Positions 15,784 through 24,311 of a DNA stretch of 48,481 bases are shown here, one piece after another. Under the pieces are notes generated by a model that saw only the letters and a program-made list of their open reading frames with translations, had not been told where the DNA came from and made no database searches. Position numbers and translations under genes: made by a program. Location of the stretch: assembly GCA_024642725.1 (NCBI GenBank), contig JAHEAO010000021.1, positions 1 through 48,481 of the forward strand, given 5' to 3'. Position 1 is the first letter of the stretch, and every line of letters starts with the position of its first letter. The DNA comes from Paracoccaceae bacterium. GTDB taxonomy: Bacteria; Pseudomonadota; Alphaproteobacteria; Rhodobacterales; Rhodobacteraceae.

Positions 15784-16776
15784 ATGGCGGTAACTCTTTC
15801 GGACGTGGCCCGAAAAGCCGGCGTGTCCAAATCTGCAGCATCTCGGACCTTCACGCGCGGCGCCTCCGTCTCAGAAAAAACTCGCCTGAAGGTCGAACGC
15901 GCGGCTGCCGAGCTGGGCTACAACCCGAACGTGCTTGCGTCGAGTCTGACTACTGGCCGGACCAAGCTGGTTGGTCTCATATCAAACAACTTCGCAAATC
16001 CTTATTTTCTTGAAGTTTTCGATTGCTTCACCAAGCACCTGCAAGACGCCGGTCTGCGCCCTCTTCTGGTCAATCTCAGCGATGCGCAAGATGCCGAACG
16101 TTCCTTGCGTCTACTCCTTCAGTACAATGTGGATGGCGTCATAGTGGCCTCATCGACCTTACCGCCCAGCTTTGCGGCCGCCTTTCACCGTGCCGGATTG
16201 CCAATCGTCCACGCCTTCGGCTGGTCCGCGGCCACACCCCGCAATCACCTTGCCAGTATTGACAACATTGAAAGCGGTCGCTTGGCAGCGCGCAGCTTGC
16301 TGGCGCGCGGTTATCAGCGGATCGCTTTCTTGGGAGGCCCAAAGGAAGCCGCCACCACTCAGGATAGGCTGGCTGGATTTCTTCAAGCGGCGCGTGGCGC
16401 CGAAGTCAGCCTGTCTTTCACCACCGCCTATTCCTACGCAGCCGGCCGGACCGAGATGCAGCAACTGCTGCTGCGGGGAAGACCTTCCCAAGCCTATTTC
16501 TGCGGCGACGACGTGATTGCCATCGGCGCGATGAGCGCGGCCAAAGAGGTCGGGCTTCGCATACCCGATGACATCGGCTTCCTGGGCTTGAACGACATGG
16601 CCATGGCCGGCTGGCAACAGATCAACCTGACCACCATACGTCAACCGCTCGACGCAATCATATCGGCGACTGTCACCATGATACGCGAAAGCATCGACGT
16701 CCCGGAACGGCCGATCAGGACCCAGCTTTTCCCATGCGAGATCGTCGAGCGCGGAACCCTTCTCCCATTGCTCTAG
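15784..16776 (+). CDS. LacI-family repressor of the second inositol-like locus
   Basis: A 330-residue LacI/GalR regulator. The helix-turn-helix is TLSDVARKAGVSKSAASRTF with the hinge region LASSLTTGRTKLVGLIS. The C-terminal effector domain shows NNFANPYFLEVF, SIDNIESGRLAARSLLARGY, RIAFLGGPKEAATTQDRLAG, FCGDDVIAIGAMSAAKEVGL and IPDDIGFLGLNDMAMAG. The start at ATG 15784 (after AGAGGA) is preferred to an in-frame upstream start at 15751 because the DNA-binding domain begins there. Palindromes centred on CCGG before this gene and between the divergent operons at 19972 are the likely operators. Its 3' end shares a CTAG with the convergent dehydrogenase gene, the two TAG stops overlapping on opposite strands. 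Confidence 0.87.
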   Translation: MAVTLSDVARKAGVSKSAASRTFTRGASVSEKTRLKVERAAAELGYNPNVLASSLTTGRTKLVGLISNNFANPYFLEVFDCFTKHLQDAGLRPLLVNLSDAQDAERSLRLLLQYNVDGVIVASSTLPPSFAAAFHRAGLPIVHAFGWSAATPRNHLASIDNIESGRLAARSLLARGYQRIAFLGGPKEAATTQDRLAGFLQAARGAEVSLSFTTAYSYAAGRTEMQQLLLRGRPSQAYFCGDDVIAIGAMSAAKEVGLRIPDDIGFLGLNDMAMAGWQQINLTTIRQPLDAIISATVTMIRESIDVPERPIRTQLFPCEIVERGTLLPLL

Positions 16777-17930
16777 CGGAACATGGGCGGACGCGCATCA
16801 ATCCACTTGCCGTCTGACTTGCCACTTTCCGCTACCGCGTAAACCGCCGCCATCGACCGCAGGCCATCTTCGGCACGCGGATAAAGGTCTGCTGCAGAGT
16901 CCGTCAAACGCCCCTCTCGACCAGAACGGATCGCTTCCGCGAGGTCCTTGTAGATATTGCCAAAGGCCAGTGGCATGCCTTCGGCATGACCGATTGTGAC
17001 GCGCGACGTCCGATCCGCTTCGGGCGACAGGCCAGCTTCGCCACGCTCTATGACTTGAAGTCGTCCGCCGAGTGGCATCCAGAACAGCTGATTGGGCTGC
17101 TCCTGCATCCAGCGCAACCCACCCTTTTCGCCAAAGACCTGTAATGTCAGCCCATGTTGACGCCCCAAAGCGATGGATGAAGTCCACAGCCTCCCAACTG
17201 CGCCGCCGTCAAAGCGCAGATTAACCATGGCATCGTCTTCCAGAACACGGCTTGGGATGCAACTGACCGTGTCAGCGCTCAACCGCGTCACCTCTTGGCC
17301 GATCACGAAGGAGGCCATGTGCAGCGCGTGAATGCCACAATCGGCGAATTGCGCCGAAACGCCCGCCTGTGCCGGGTCATATCGCCAACGCACGCGCGGG
17401 TTCTCGGCATCGGCGGCATCAGCGTGATGGCCATGTGCGAATTCTGCTTTCACCAGACGGATCCTGCCAAGATCGCCACGCGACACCATCGCCCTCATGT
17501 GGCGTACAAGCGAATAGCCTGAATAGCCGTAGTTCACCGCGCAGATGCGCCCTGTCGCTCGCGCAATCTTCACGATCTCTTCGCCTTCAGCGACCGTAAT
17601 GGTCATCGGTTTCTCACAAAGAACGTGAAAGCCCGCTTCCAGGAAAGCCTTTGTTATCTCGAAGTGGGTCGCATTCGGGGTCGCCACGGTCACAAGGTCG
17701 ATCCGGTCTGCGCGACCTTGCTCGCACTGCAGCATTTCCTTCCAGTCGCCGTAGGATCGTTCTTGTGCCAGCCCCAGTCGTTGCCCATACGCACGGCCTT
17801 GCTCCGGCCGGTGGTCGAGCGCCCCCGCGACAAAGGAAAATTCGGCGTCAAGCCCGGCGGCCAACCTATGCGCCGGGCCGATCTGACTACCCTCGCCACC
17901 ACCAACCATACCCCAATTCAGCTTTGCCAT
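16773..17930 (-). CDS. Gfo/Idh/MocA-family dehydrogenase (second locus, A)
   Basis: A 385-residue NAD(P)-dependent oxidoreductase. The Rossmann motif is WGMVGGGEGSQIGPAHR, an unusually spaced glycine loop shared by a subset of the family. It is followed by LVTVATPNATHFE, HVLCEKPMTITVAEG, and CGIHALHMASFVIGQE as the catalytic His region. It is the last of three co-directional genes with gaps of 9-12 bases (19949 to 16773). ATG 17930 follows AGGAGAG. It probably oxidises a cyclitol or sugar hydroxyl; the substrate is unknown. The other dehydrogenase of the operon is clearly different in sequence, so two separate oxidations are likely. Confidence 0.86.
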   Translation of the reverse strand: MAKLNWGMVGGGEGSQIGPAHRLAAGLDAEFSFVAGALDHRPEQGRAYGQRLGLAQERSYGDWKEMLQCEQGRADRIDLVTVATPNATHFEITKAFLEAGFHVLCEKPMTITVAEGEEIVKIARATGRICAVNYGYSGYSLVRHMRAMVSRGDLGRIRLVKAEFAHGHHADAADAENPRVRWRYDPAQAGVSAQFADCGIHALHMASFVIGQEVTRLSADTVSCIPSRVLEDDAMVNLRFDGGAVGRLWTSSIALGRQHGLTLQVFGEKGGLRWMQEQPNQLFWMPLGGRLQVIERGEAGLSPEADRTSRVTIGHAEGMPLAFGNIYKDLAEAIRSGREGRLTDSAADLYPRAEDGLRSMAAVYAVAESGKSDGKWIDARPPMFR

Positions 17931-17942
17931 TTCAAGTCTCTC

Positions 17943-18836
17943 CTAAACAAAGCCGATGGATCGAAGGAAATCGCGGTTCGTCCGCGCATCGTCCAATGGC
18001 GAAATATCCAACGTCGGATCGCAATCCTGCTCGACCGTGCACCAACCATCGAACCCGGCATCAAGCAGCACTTGCCGCACGGAAGCGAAGTCAACATCGC
18101 CCTTCCCGAGGTTGCAGAATATCCGCTGACCGCAAGCCTCGTAGAAGTCCGTCCGGTTGGCGACCACTTGTCGTTTGACAACTGGATCGATGTCTTTGAA
18201 ATGGACATAGGCCATGCGGTCCATATGCCGGCGCATGAAAGCCACCGGGTCAAAGCCCGCGTAGGAATGGTGCCCCGTGTCGAGACAGATTTTCAGCACT
18301 GCGGGATCGACTTCGTTCAGCAAACACTCCAGTTCGGGCTCGAAATCTATGAAGCCGCCTGCATGGGCATGGATGCTGACCGTGAGGCCAAAGGTTTCCG
18401 CCCCCATCCGGGCAATCGTTTCGATCCTATTGCGAAAGGCCTGCCATTCGGCGATTTCCATCCGCTCCGCCTCAGCCCAGCGGCCCGCAGTTGGAGCACG
18501 CCTTGGCGAAATGGAATCGATGAGGACAAGATGCCTCGCCCCATGCGCGACAAGCGATTTGCAGGTTCGTTCGGCGGCATCGACGACGTCGCGCCATCGC
18601 TCTGGATCGTGGAAAGGCTGGAACACGACCCCGCCGATCAACTTCAGGCGGTACTCTGCCAGCCCCTCGGCCAGTTCATCCGGGTTTTCCGGCATATAGC
18701 CCACCGGACCAAGTTCGATACCTTCGTAGCCCGCTTCGGAACATTCGCGCAGCGTCTGCTTCCACGGCGGGTTTCGCGGATCGCCTGCAAATTCCACACC
18801 CCAGGAACAGGGCGCATTCCCGATATTGATCGTCAT
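17943..18836 (-). CDS. IolE-like sugar isomerase/dehydratase TIM-barrel protein
   Basis: A 297-residue xylose-isomerase-like TIM-barrel protein resembling inosose dehydratases. It begins with NIGNAPCSWGVEFAGDPRNP, followed by GYEGIELGPVGYMPENP, LTVSIHAHAGGFID, LKICLDTGHHSYAGFDP, MAYVHFKDIDP and DGWCTVEQDCDP. The His/Asp/Glu residues in these motifs match the metal positions of IolE. ATG 18836 follows AGGATCGAGA. It lies between two dehydrogenase genes, so it probably acts on a keto-cyclitol or keto-sugar made by one of them. An isomerase or epimerase activity cannot be excluded. Confidence 0.85.
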   Translation of the reverse strand: MTINIGNAPCSWGVEFAGDPRNPPWKQTLRECSEAGYEGIELGPVGYMPENPDELAEGLAEYRLKLIGGVVFQPFHDPERWRDVVDAAERTCKSLVAHGARHLVLIDSISPRRAPTAGRWAEAERMEIAEWQAFRNRIETIARMGAETFGLTVSIHAHAGGFIDFEPELECLLNEVDPAVLKICLDTGHHSYAGFDPVAFMRRHMDRMAYVHFKDIDPVVKRQVVANRTDFYEACGQRIFCNLGKGDVDFASVRQVLLDAGFDGWCTVEQDCDPTLDISPLDDARTNRDFLRSIGFV

Positions 18837-18845
18837 GTCTCGATC

Positions 18846-19949
18846 CTAGTCAGATGCAACCGGGGTCCATCGCCCGGTCTGTGAGGATGTGAGCGCCGCG
18901 TCAACCACCTCTGCTACGGCCAGACCGTCGCGGAAAGTGGGCCAGACAGCCGTGCCGGTTTCGATCGCGGTCAGAAAATCCCGCGCCTCGATGATGATCT
19001 GATCCTGATAGCCCGTGCCATGGCCGGGCCCCAGACAGAAAGACTTGTAATCAGGATGGGCGGGCCCGGTCAGGATCTTACGGAACCCACGTCGGGCCTC
19101 ATCGCCGTCGGCCTCGTAAAGCCAAAGTGCGTTCTGATCCTCCTGATCGAACCGGATCGCGCCCTTTGTGCCGAAAATCTCGTAGGCATATCCCATCTTT
19201 CTGCCGGTCGCGATACGGCTGGAATAGATGTGCCCCATGACGCCTGAGTTGAACCTGCACATGATCTGGGCGTGATCATCATTGCTGACCCGCCCGCCGG
19301 GGCGTTCTTCGTGCACGCATTCGACATCAGCCATGACACTTGCGATCGGCCCCATCAGGGCAAGAGCCGCGTTTATCGGATGCGGTGCAAGGTCCCCCAT
19401 GTTGCCGTTTGCAAGACCCTCGCACCGCCAGCTGAACGCTATGGCGGGATCGGCGAGAAAATCCTCGGTATGCTCGCAGCGAAAATAGGTGGGCCGGCCA
19501 ATCGCGCCCTCTGACAGCAACTGCCGCGCGAACTGGCTGGCCGGTGTGCGAATGTAGTTGAACCCGATCATATTCACCACGCCCGCCGCTTCGGCCATTG
19601 CAACCATTGCGCGGGCATCTTGCAGCGTTGAAGCCAGCGGCTTCTCGCACAGGACCGGTTTGCCTAGCGCCAGCGCCGCCTCGGCGATGGCGCGATGACT
19701 ATCCTGCGGCGAGGCGATGACGACTGCCTCTACCCCAGGATCAGCTACCAGCGCCTGCCAATCGGTCGCGGCCCGACGGAAACCGTAGGCAGCGCGATAA
19801 CGTTCGGCGCTTGTTGCGTTCGATGCGGCAATCAGTTCCAGTCGTGGGCGAAGCGCGGTATCGAACACGGCACCGACCGATGCCATTGCAACCGAATGGG
19901 CCTTTCCCATGTAACCGCCGCCAACGATTCCGATGCCGATCTCTGCCAT
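18846..19949 (-). CDS. Gfo/Idh/MocA-family dehydrogenase (second locus, B)
   Basis: A 367-residue NAD-dependent oxidoreductase with Rossmann loop GIGIVGGGYMGKAHSVAMAS, EKP motif PVLCEKPLASTLQDA and catalytic-region GDLAPHPINAALALMG. It is the first gene of the three-gene minus operon. ATG 19949 follows GGGAGGG. The frame stays open far upstream over the divergent kinase gene, and that extension was discarded. The -35/-10 region must lie in the 90-base gap that holds the perfect palindromic operator, so repression by the LacI protein at 15784 is expected. The substrate is probably an inositol isomer or related cyclitol (inference). Confidence 0.86.
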   Translation of the reverse strand: MAEIGIGIVGGGYMGKAHSVAMASVGAVFDTALRPRLELIAASNATSAERYRAAYGFRRAATDWQALVADPGVEAVVIASPQDSHRAIAEAALALGKPVLCEKPLASTLQDARAMVAMAEAAGVVNMIGFNYIRTPASQFARQLLSEGAIGRPTYFRCEHTEDFLADPAIAFSWRCEGLANGNMGDLAPHPINAALALMGPIASVMADVECVHEERPGGRVSNDDHAQIMCRFNSGVMGHIYSSRIATGRKMGYAYEIFGTKGAIRFDQEDQNALWLYEADGDEARRGFRKILTGPAHPDYKSFCLGPGHGTGYQDQIIIEARDFLTAIETGTAVWPTFRDGLAVAEVVDAALTSSQTGRWTPVASD

Positions 19950-19971
19950 AGAAAGCACCCTCCCGCCTTTC

Positions 19972-19987
19972 TTGCAACCGGTTGCAA
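19972..19987. promoter_or_regulatory. Perfect 16-bp LacI-type operator between divergent operons
   Basis: TTGCAACCGGTTGCAA is a perfect palindrome with the central CG typical of LacI/GalR operators. It sits in the 90-base gap between the dehydrogenase gene (start 19949, minus) and the kinase gene (start 20040, plus), so one site could control both operons. A near-copy lies upstream of the repressor gene at 15703-15718. Confidence 0.72.
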
Positions 19988-20039
19988 AATCTGTATCGTC
20001 GTCGTCAATCTGTCGCAACAGCAATTTTCGGTATGGCCG

Positions 20040-21020
20040 ATGGCGGACCTTGAAAGATTGAAGGGTAAGAGCTTCCTCGTGATCGGACGGGCGGGAATGG
20101 ATTTCTACGCCGACCCGCCAGGCACCCGGCTGGAACGGGCGACGACCTTTACGGCGGCATTGGGCGGCTCTTCCGCCAACATCGCGGCAGGGCTGACAAG
20201 GCTCGGCTGCGACGCGGCGATCGTAACTTGCGTCTCGGATGACGCCGTCGGACGGTTCTGCATTAACCAGCTTGACGCCTTCGGCATCGACCACCGTTTT
20301 GTTCGGACAGAAGGAGGCGAGGCGCGCAATTCCCTTGCCGTGGTCGAAACGCGACCGCAGGACACGCAATCGGTCATCTATCGAAACGGCGCCGCCGACT
20401 TCGCGATGAATGAAAATGATGTGTCCACCCTGCCCTATCACGGCTATTCCGCGCTTGTAACGACCGGAACGGTCTTCGCCGCTGAACCGTCCCGCAGCGC
20501 GGCTTTCCGGGCTTTCGACCTGGCCCGCGCCGCCCAATTGCCGATCATCCTCGACGTCGATTACCGCCCCTATTCCTGGCAATCTGCCGGGGAAGCAACC
20601 AGCGTCCTGACCCGTGCGGCGGCTGGCTCCGACATCGTCGTCGGCAATGACGTCGAATTCGGTTTCCTGGCAGGTGACCCGCTCAAGGGCCTGCAAGAGG
20701 CCCGCAATCTGGCTCGCGACAGCGCACAGATCGTCATTTACAAGATGGGCGAAAAAGGGTCGATCACGATCTCGGCTGATCGTGAGACCCGCACCGGCAT
20801 TTTTCAGACTAAGGCCATCAAGCCCACTGGGGCAGGTGACAGTTTCCTGGCTGGTTTTCTTGCTTCCCTCGCCGAGGGACGGCCGCTTGACGAGGCAGTT
20901 CAACGAGGCACAGCGGCGGCGGCTATCGTGGTTTCGCGTGTCGGCTGCGCGCCGGCATCACCGACCAGAGAAGAAATTGACGGGCTGATCGCCCAGACGA
21001 CAATGCTTCCTTCAGACTAG
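20040..21020 (+). CDS. PfkB-family sugar kinase, IolC-like
   Basis: A 326-residue ribokinase/PfkB-family kinase. The N-terminal substrate motif is AALGGSSANIAAGLTRLGCD. DVDYRPYSW resembles the IolC-type segment, and the C-terminal anion-hole/catalytic motif is KPTGAGDSFLAGFLASLAEG. Unlike the IolC of the first operon it has no DUF2090 extension, and an aldolase is encoded separately two genes downstream. ATG 20040 was chosen where PfkB homology begins; its ribosome site is weak. By analogy it would phosphorylate 2-deoxy-5-keto-gluconate or a stereoisomer. Confidence 0.85.
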   Translation: MADLERLKGKSFLVIGRAGMDFYADPPGTRLERATTFTAALGGSSANIAAGLTRLGCDAAIVTCVSDDAVGRFCINQLDAFGIDHRFVRTEGGEARNSLAVVETRPQDTQSVIYRNGAADFAMNENDVSTLPYHGYSALVTTGTVFAAEPSRSAAFRAFDLARAAQLPIILDVDYRPYSWQSAGEATSVLTRAAAGSDIVVGNDVEFGFLAGDPLKGLQEARNLARDSAQIVIYKMGEKGSITISADRETRTGIFQTKAIKPTGAGDSFLAGFLASLAEGRPLDEAVQRGTAAAAIVVSRVGCAPASPTREEIDGLIAQTTMLPSD

Positions 21021-21029
21021 GACAAGCCC

Positions 21030-21869
21030 ATGCACATCCCGCCCTACGACAACGCAAACCAGCCAATCGTTGATGCCGACCATGATCTGGTGCCACTCAA
21101 CTACTTCAACATCGTAAAGCTGAAAGCAGGCGACACTTTCGACTACCGGGTCGAAGGGTACGAAACATGCGTCGTTCCCGCCACCGGAACAGTAACAGTT
21201 AGTGTGGCCGGTGAGACCTTTGCGGAGATCGGAAATCGCGGCGCGGATGTCTGGGACGGCGAGCCGGAAGGCGTCTATGTGCCGAGCGGTGCAGCCGTGC
21301 GCATCACCGCACGCACCGACACCGAGACTTTCATCGCAGGGGCCAAGTATGCAGAGGTGCTGAAGCCTTTCGCGATCAGGGCCGCCGATCTGGATTGCGT
21401 GCAATATGGCAGCGACGACACCAAGACACACCGAAAGATCAAGCACATCCTCGGGGCTGGCCATCACGACCGCGTTGGCCGCCTGCTGGTCAGCGAATTG
21501 TTTACCGTCGGCGCCGGCGGCTGGTCGGGTTTTCCGAGCCACAAGCATGACACCGACCGGCTCCCGGACGAAACGCGCCACGATGAGACCTATAATTTCC
21601 GCTTCAAGCCCGACTATGGCTCCGGCCTTCAGATGCTCCAGCGTGTCGACAATGAACCGGGAGATGCCTATCACATCGTCAATGGTTCGACCGTTCTGAT
21701 CGACAAGGGGTATCATCCCTGCTGCGCTCTGCCGGGCTATCAGATGTATTATTTCACCATTCTTGGTGGTCTCAGCCAACGCAGCCTGAAACAGTATTTC
21801 CAGCCAACCCACGCTGAGCAGTTGCACACGATCCCCGGCATCATGGATATGGTAGCAAAATTCAAATGA
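21030..21869 (+). CDS. Second IolB-type 5-deoxy-glucuronate isomerase
   Basis: A 279-residue double-cupin protein of the IolB family. The C-terminal cupin keeps the metal ligands: GGWSGFPSHKHDTDRLPDE, RHDETYNFRFKPDYG and IDKGYHPCCALPGYQMYYF. Compared with the IolB at 2543 it has SHKHDTD instead of SHRHDED and an added C-terminal tail (about 15 residues), and the rest is clearly diverged. It is therefore not a recent duplicate. It starts at ATG 21030, nine bases after the kinase stop, and overlaps the aldolase start by four bases. It should isomerise the ring-opened product of this second pathway. Confidence 0.87.
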   Translation: MHIPPYDNANQPIVDADHDLVPLNYFNIVKLKAGDTFDYRVEGYETCVVPATGTVTVSVAGETFAEIGNRGADVWDGEPEGVYVPSGAAVRITARTDTETFIAGAKYAEVLKPFAIRAADLDCVQYGSDDTKTHRKIKHILGAGHHDRVGRLLVSELFTVGAGGWSGFPSHKHDTDRLPDETRHDETYNFRFKPDYGSGLQMLQRVDNEPGDAYHIVNGSTVLIDKGYHPCCALPGYQMYYFTILGGLSQRSLKQYFQPTHAEQLHTIPGIMDMVAKFK

Positions 21870-22690
21870 CCCGCGCCACCCTGTCCGAGGTACTGCAGCC
21901 CGCGCTTGCGCAGAACTATGCAGTCGCTGGTCTTGTCTGCCTCGGTTGGGAAGACGCCCGCGCCTTCGCCGCAGCCGCCGAGGCCGAAGGCACTCCGGTC
22001 ATCCTTCAAGCCGGTCCGGGCGCGCGCGCGCACATGCCACTCCCGGTTTGGGCCGCGATGTTCCATGGCCTCGCCGAAAGCACTTCGGTTCCGGTTGTTC
22101 TTCACCTCGATCACGGGGCGTCCGAAGAAGAATGCCGCATTGCCATCGAGGAAGGCTTCACTTCGGTCATGTTCGACGGCTCGCGCCTGCCTCTCGACGA
22201 AAACATAGAACTGACCGGGAGGATCGCGGAAATGGCCCATCGGGCTGGCGTTTCCTGCGAAGGCGAGATTGGCTTTGTCGGCTACCAAGACGGCCAGACT
22301 TCGATCGGCACCAACCCGGATGAAGCCGCACGCTTCGCTGCGGAAACCGCCATCGATGCCATGGCCATATCAATTGGCAATTTGCACCTGCAGACTGCGC
22401 CGGAGGGACGCATTGACGAAGCGCGACTGCGAGCGATTGAAACGATGACGAAAACACCGCTGGTCCTGCATGGCGGTTCCGGCTTACCACGCGATCTGCG
22501 CAGCAGACTGGCGCGAAAGTCCAATGTCTGCAAGTTCAACATCGGAACAGAGCTTCGCCTGGCTTTTGGTGACAGCCTTCGCGCAACGTTGGCCCGCGAC
22601 CCGAACGTCTTTGACCGCATCGCGATCCTCGGCGCGACGGAGGCGACCCTGACGACCCTTGCCCGCCGGATCATCCGCGACCTTCGCTAA
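21866..22690 (+). CDS. Class II fructose-bisphosphate aldolase-family protein, IolJ-like
   Basis: A 274-residue zinc-dependent class II aldolase. Metal and substrate motifs are VVLHLDHGASEEECRIAIEE, FTSVMFDGSRLPLDEN, GEIGFVGYQDGQ, LVLHGGSGLPRDLRSRLARK and VCKFNIGTELR. It is last in a three-gene operon with a PfkB kinase and an IolB paralogue. It most likely cleaves the phosphorylated deoxy-keto-aldonate to dihydroxyacetone phosphate and a semialdehyde, as IolJ does. A tagatose- or fructose-bisphosphate activity is the alternative on sequence alone. Confidence 0.85.
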   Translation: MTRATLSEVLQPALAQNYAVAGLVCLGWEDARAFAAAAEAEGTPVILQAGPGARAHMPLPVWAAMFHGLAESTSVPVVLHLDHGASEEECRIAIEEGFTSVMFDGSRLPLDENIELTGRIAEMAHRAGVSCEGEIGFVGYQDGQTSIGTNPDEAARFAAETAIDAMAISIGNLHLQTAPEGRIDEARLRAIETMTKTPLVLHGGSGLPRDLRSRLARKSNVCKFNIGTELRLAFGDSLRATLARDPNVFDRIAILGATEATLTTLARRIIRDLR

Positions 22691-22886
22691 CCTTGCTCAT
22701 AACCCATGTTGCGAAAGGCAGGCCGCGACGCGTTCATTCGGAGAGGGTGATGCACAGGCCCGAAAATGCTCCGCCATGGGGGCCCATACCTCACCACCAA
22801 CAAGAGTTGGGCAAGTACAATCCGGCTTGGAATGGGTCAGACCTTAGCCCATTATTGTGATCCCAGCAGTGCATTAGAACAATCGC

Positions 22887-24311
22887 ATGATGTCAGACCA
22901 GAAACCGACCTTCAGAGGTGCCACCCATTTTTGGCGAGAGAGCTCGCTTTCGACCCAGTTCGCGGTGATCGGTGGAATCGTGATGCTGATTGCGATGCTT
23001 GTGGCCGGGCGCTGGGTTTCTGCGCGGATCGAAGAGGGGGTCGTGCGCAATACAGCCAATGCAACCGCCCAATACATGGAAAGTTTCATCTCCCCGCTCA
23101 GTCAGGATCTAGCGGATTCTGACACCTTGTCGCCCGGGGCAAAGCGCGCTCTGGAAGAGATTTTTTCCAACACCCCGTTAGGTGACAGAGTTGTCTCGTT
23201 CAAGATCTGGAAAGAAGGTGGGCATGTTGTAGAGGCCAGCGACAAAGCAATCATCGGCAAGATCTTTGAGGTCACTGAAAACCTCGAAATGGCCTGGAAC
23301 GGCGAGTTGCGCGCCGACTTCGAGGACTTGAACGACATCGAAGATCAAGGCGAAAATGCGCTTGGCCTGCCGCTGCTCGAAATTTACAGCCCAATCCGCG
23401 AAGTCTGGTCGGGGCGAATTATCGCCGTGGTGGAATTCTACGAAGTCGCCACCGATCTGAAACGGGATCTGGTTGAAGCCCGGCGGAGTAGTTGGGCGGC
23501 GGTTGCGCTTTTGATGCTTGCGATTGGCGGCAGTCTTTACGCGATCGTCCGGCAGGGAAGCCGCACTATTGACAGGCAGCGATCAGCCCTCAAGCAGCAA
23601 CTTGCAGAGTTGTCGAACCTTTCCGAGCGCAATCAGGAACTTAGGCTGCGGGTCCAGAACGCGGCAGCGCGCGCCTCGGCCATGAATGATCAGGCACTTC
23701 GCCGAGTTGGTGCGGATCTGCATGACGGTCCGGCTCAACTTCTCGGATTTGCAGCGCTACAGATGGACCGCCTTGACAACGCCGTCACGAGCAAGGGAGC
23801 GAAAGCGGACCTGGCTTCGGTGGCCAGAGCGGTACAGGATGCGATCCGAGAAATCCGCACGATTTCGCGCGGCCTGTCGCTCCCTGAAATCGAAAGCCGG
23901 GCGCCGTGCGAGCTGGTCCGGGGCGTCGCAGACACTCATACAACCCGGACCACGACAGCCGTGGATTTTCAATGCAGCCTTCCGGACACGTTGGATCTGT
24001 CTCCGGCCATAAAGATTTGTCTTTACCGATTTGTTCAGGAAGGACTGAACAATGCATGGCGGTATGCTCATGGCAAAGGTCAGGGGATTAGGTTGAGTTG
24101 CAAAAACGGTAAGCTGAACTTGTCCGTCTACGACGATGGCCCAGGTTTTTCGGACCGCCTGACACAGCCCGGCATTGCCGATGACTTCAATGGACTCGGA
24201 TTGAAAGGGTTGCAGGACCGGGTGGAGAGTCTTGGTGGTACCTTTGAGGCAAGAGACCGACCCGGTGGCGGGGCGGAGATCTCGATGGAATTGGAAATAG
24301 GGGAACAATGA
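22887..24311 (+). CDS. NarL-type sensor histidine kinase
   Basis: A 474-residue membrane kinase. Transmembrane segments lie at about 25-42 and 202-222, flanking a periplasmic sensor domain of about 160 residues. A predicted coiled coil follows at 225-260. The HisKA_3 motif is LRRVGADLHDGPAQLLGFAA with phospho-acceptor H279. The HATPase domain shows FVQEGLNNAWRYAHGKG (N box), VYDDGPGF and GLGLKGLQDRVESLGG (G boxes). The start is ATG 22887 or 22890. The stop overlaps the response-regulator start (ATGA), so the two proteins are a cognate pair. The signal is unknown; the periplasmic part has no recognised fold. Confidence 0.88.
   Translation: MMSDQKPTFRGATHFWRESSLSTQFAVIGGIVMLIAMLVAGRWVSARIEEGVVRNTANATAQYMESFISPLSQDLADSDTLSPGAKRALEEIFSNTPLGDRVVSFKIWKEGGHVVEASDKAIIGKIFEVTENLEMAWNGELRADFEDLNDIEDQGENALGLPLLEIYSPIREVWSGRIIAVVEFYEVATDLKRDLVEARRSSWAAVALLMLAIGGSLYAIVRQGSRTIDRQRSALKQQLAELSNLSERNQELRLRVQNAAARASAMNDQALRRVGADLHDGPAQLLGFAALQMDRLDNAVTSKGAKADLASVARAVQDAIREIRTISRGLSLPEIESRAPCELVRGVADTHTTRTTTAVDFQCSLPDTLDLSPAIKICLYRFVQEGLNNAWRYAHGKGQGIRLSCKNGKLNLSVYDDGPGFSDRLTQPGIADDFNGLGLKGLQDRVESLGGTFEARDRPGGGAEISMELEIGEQ

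Noticed and set aside
19950-20903. Upstream half of the long minus frame ending at 18846
   Set aside because: It runs antisense through the PfkB kinase gene; the real dehydrogenase starts at 19949 after a strong ribosome site and the Rossmann motif begins there.
15784-22690. A possible hidden IolD-type TPP enzyme in the second locus
   Set aside because: All large frames here are accounted for, and no GDG...N TPP motif was found outside 5635-7467.
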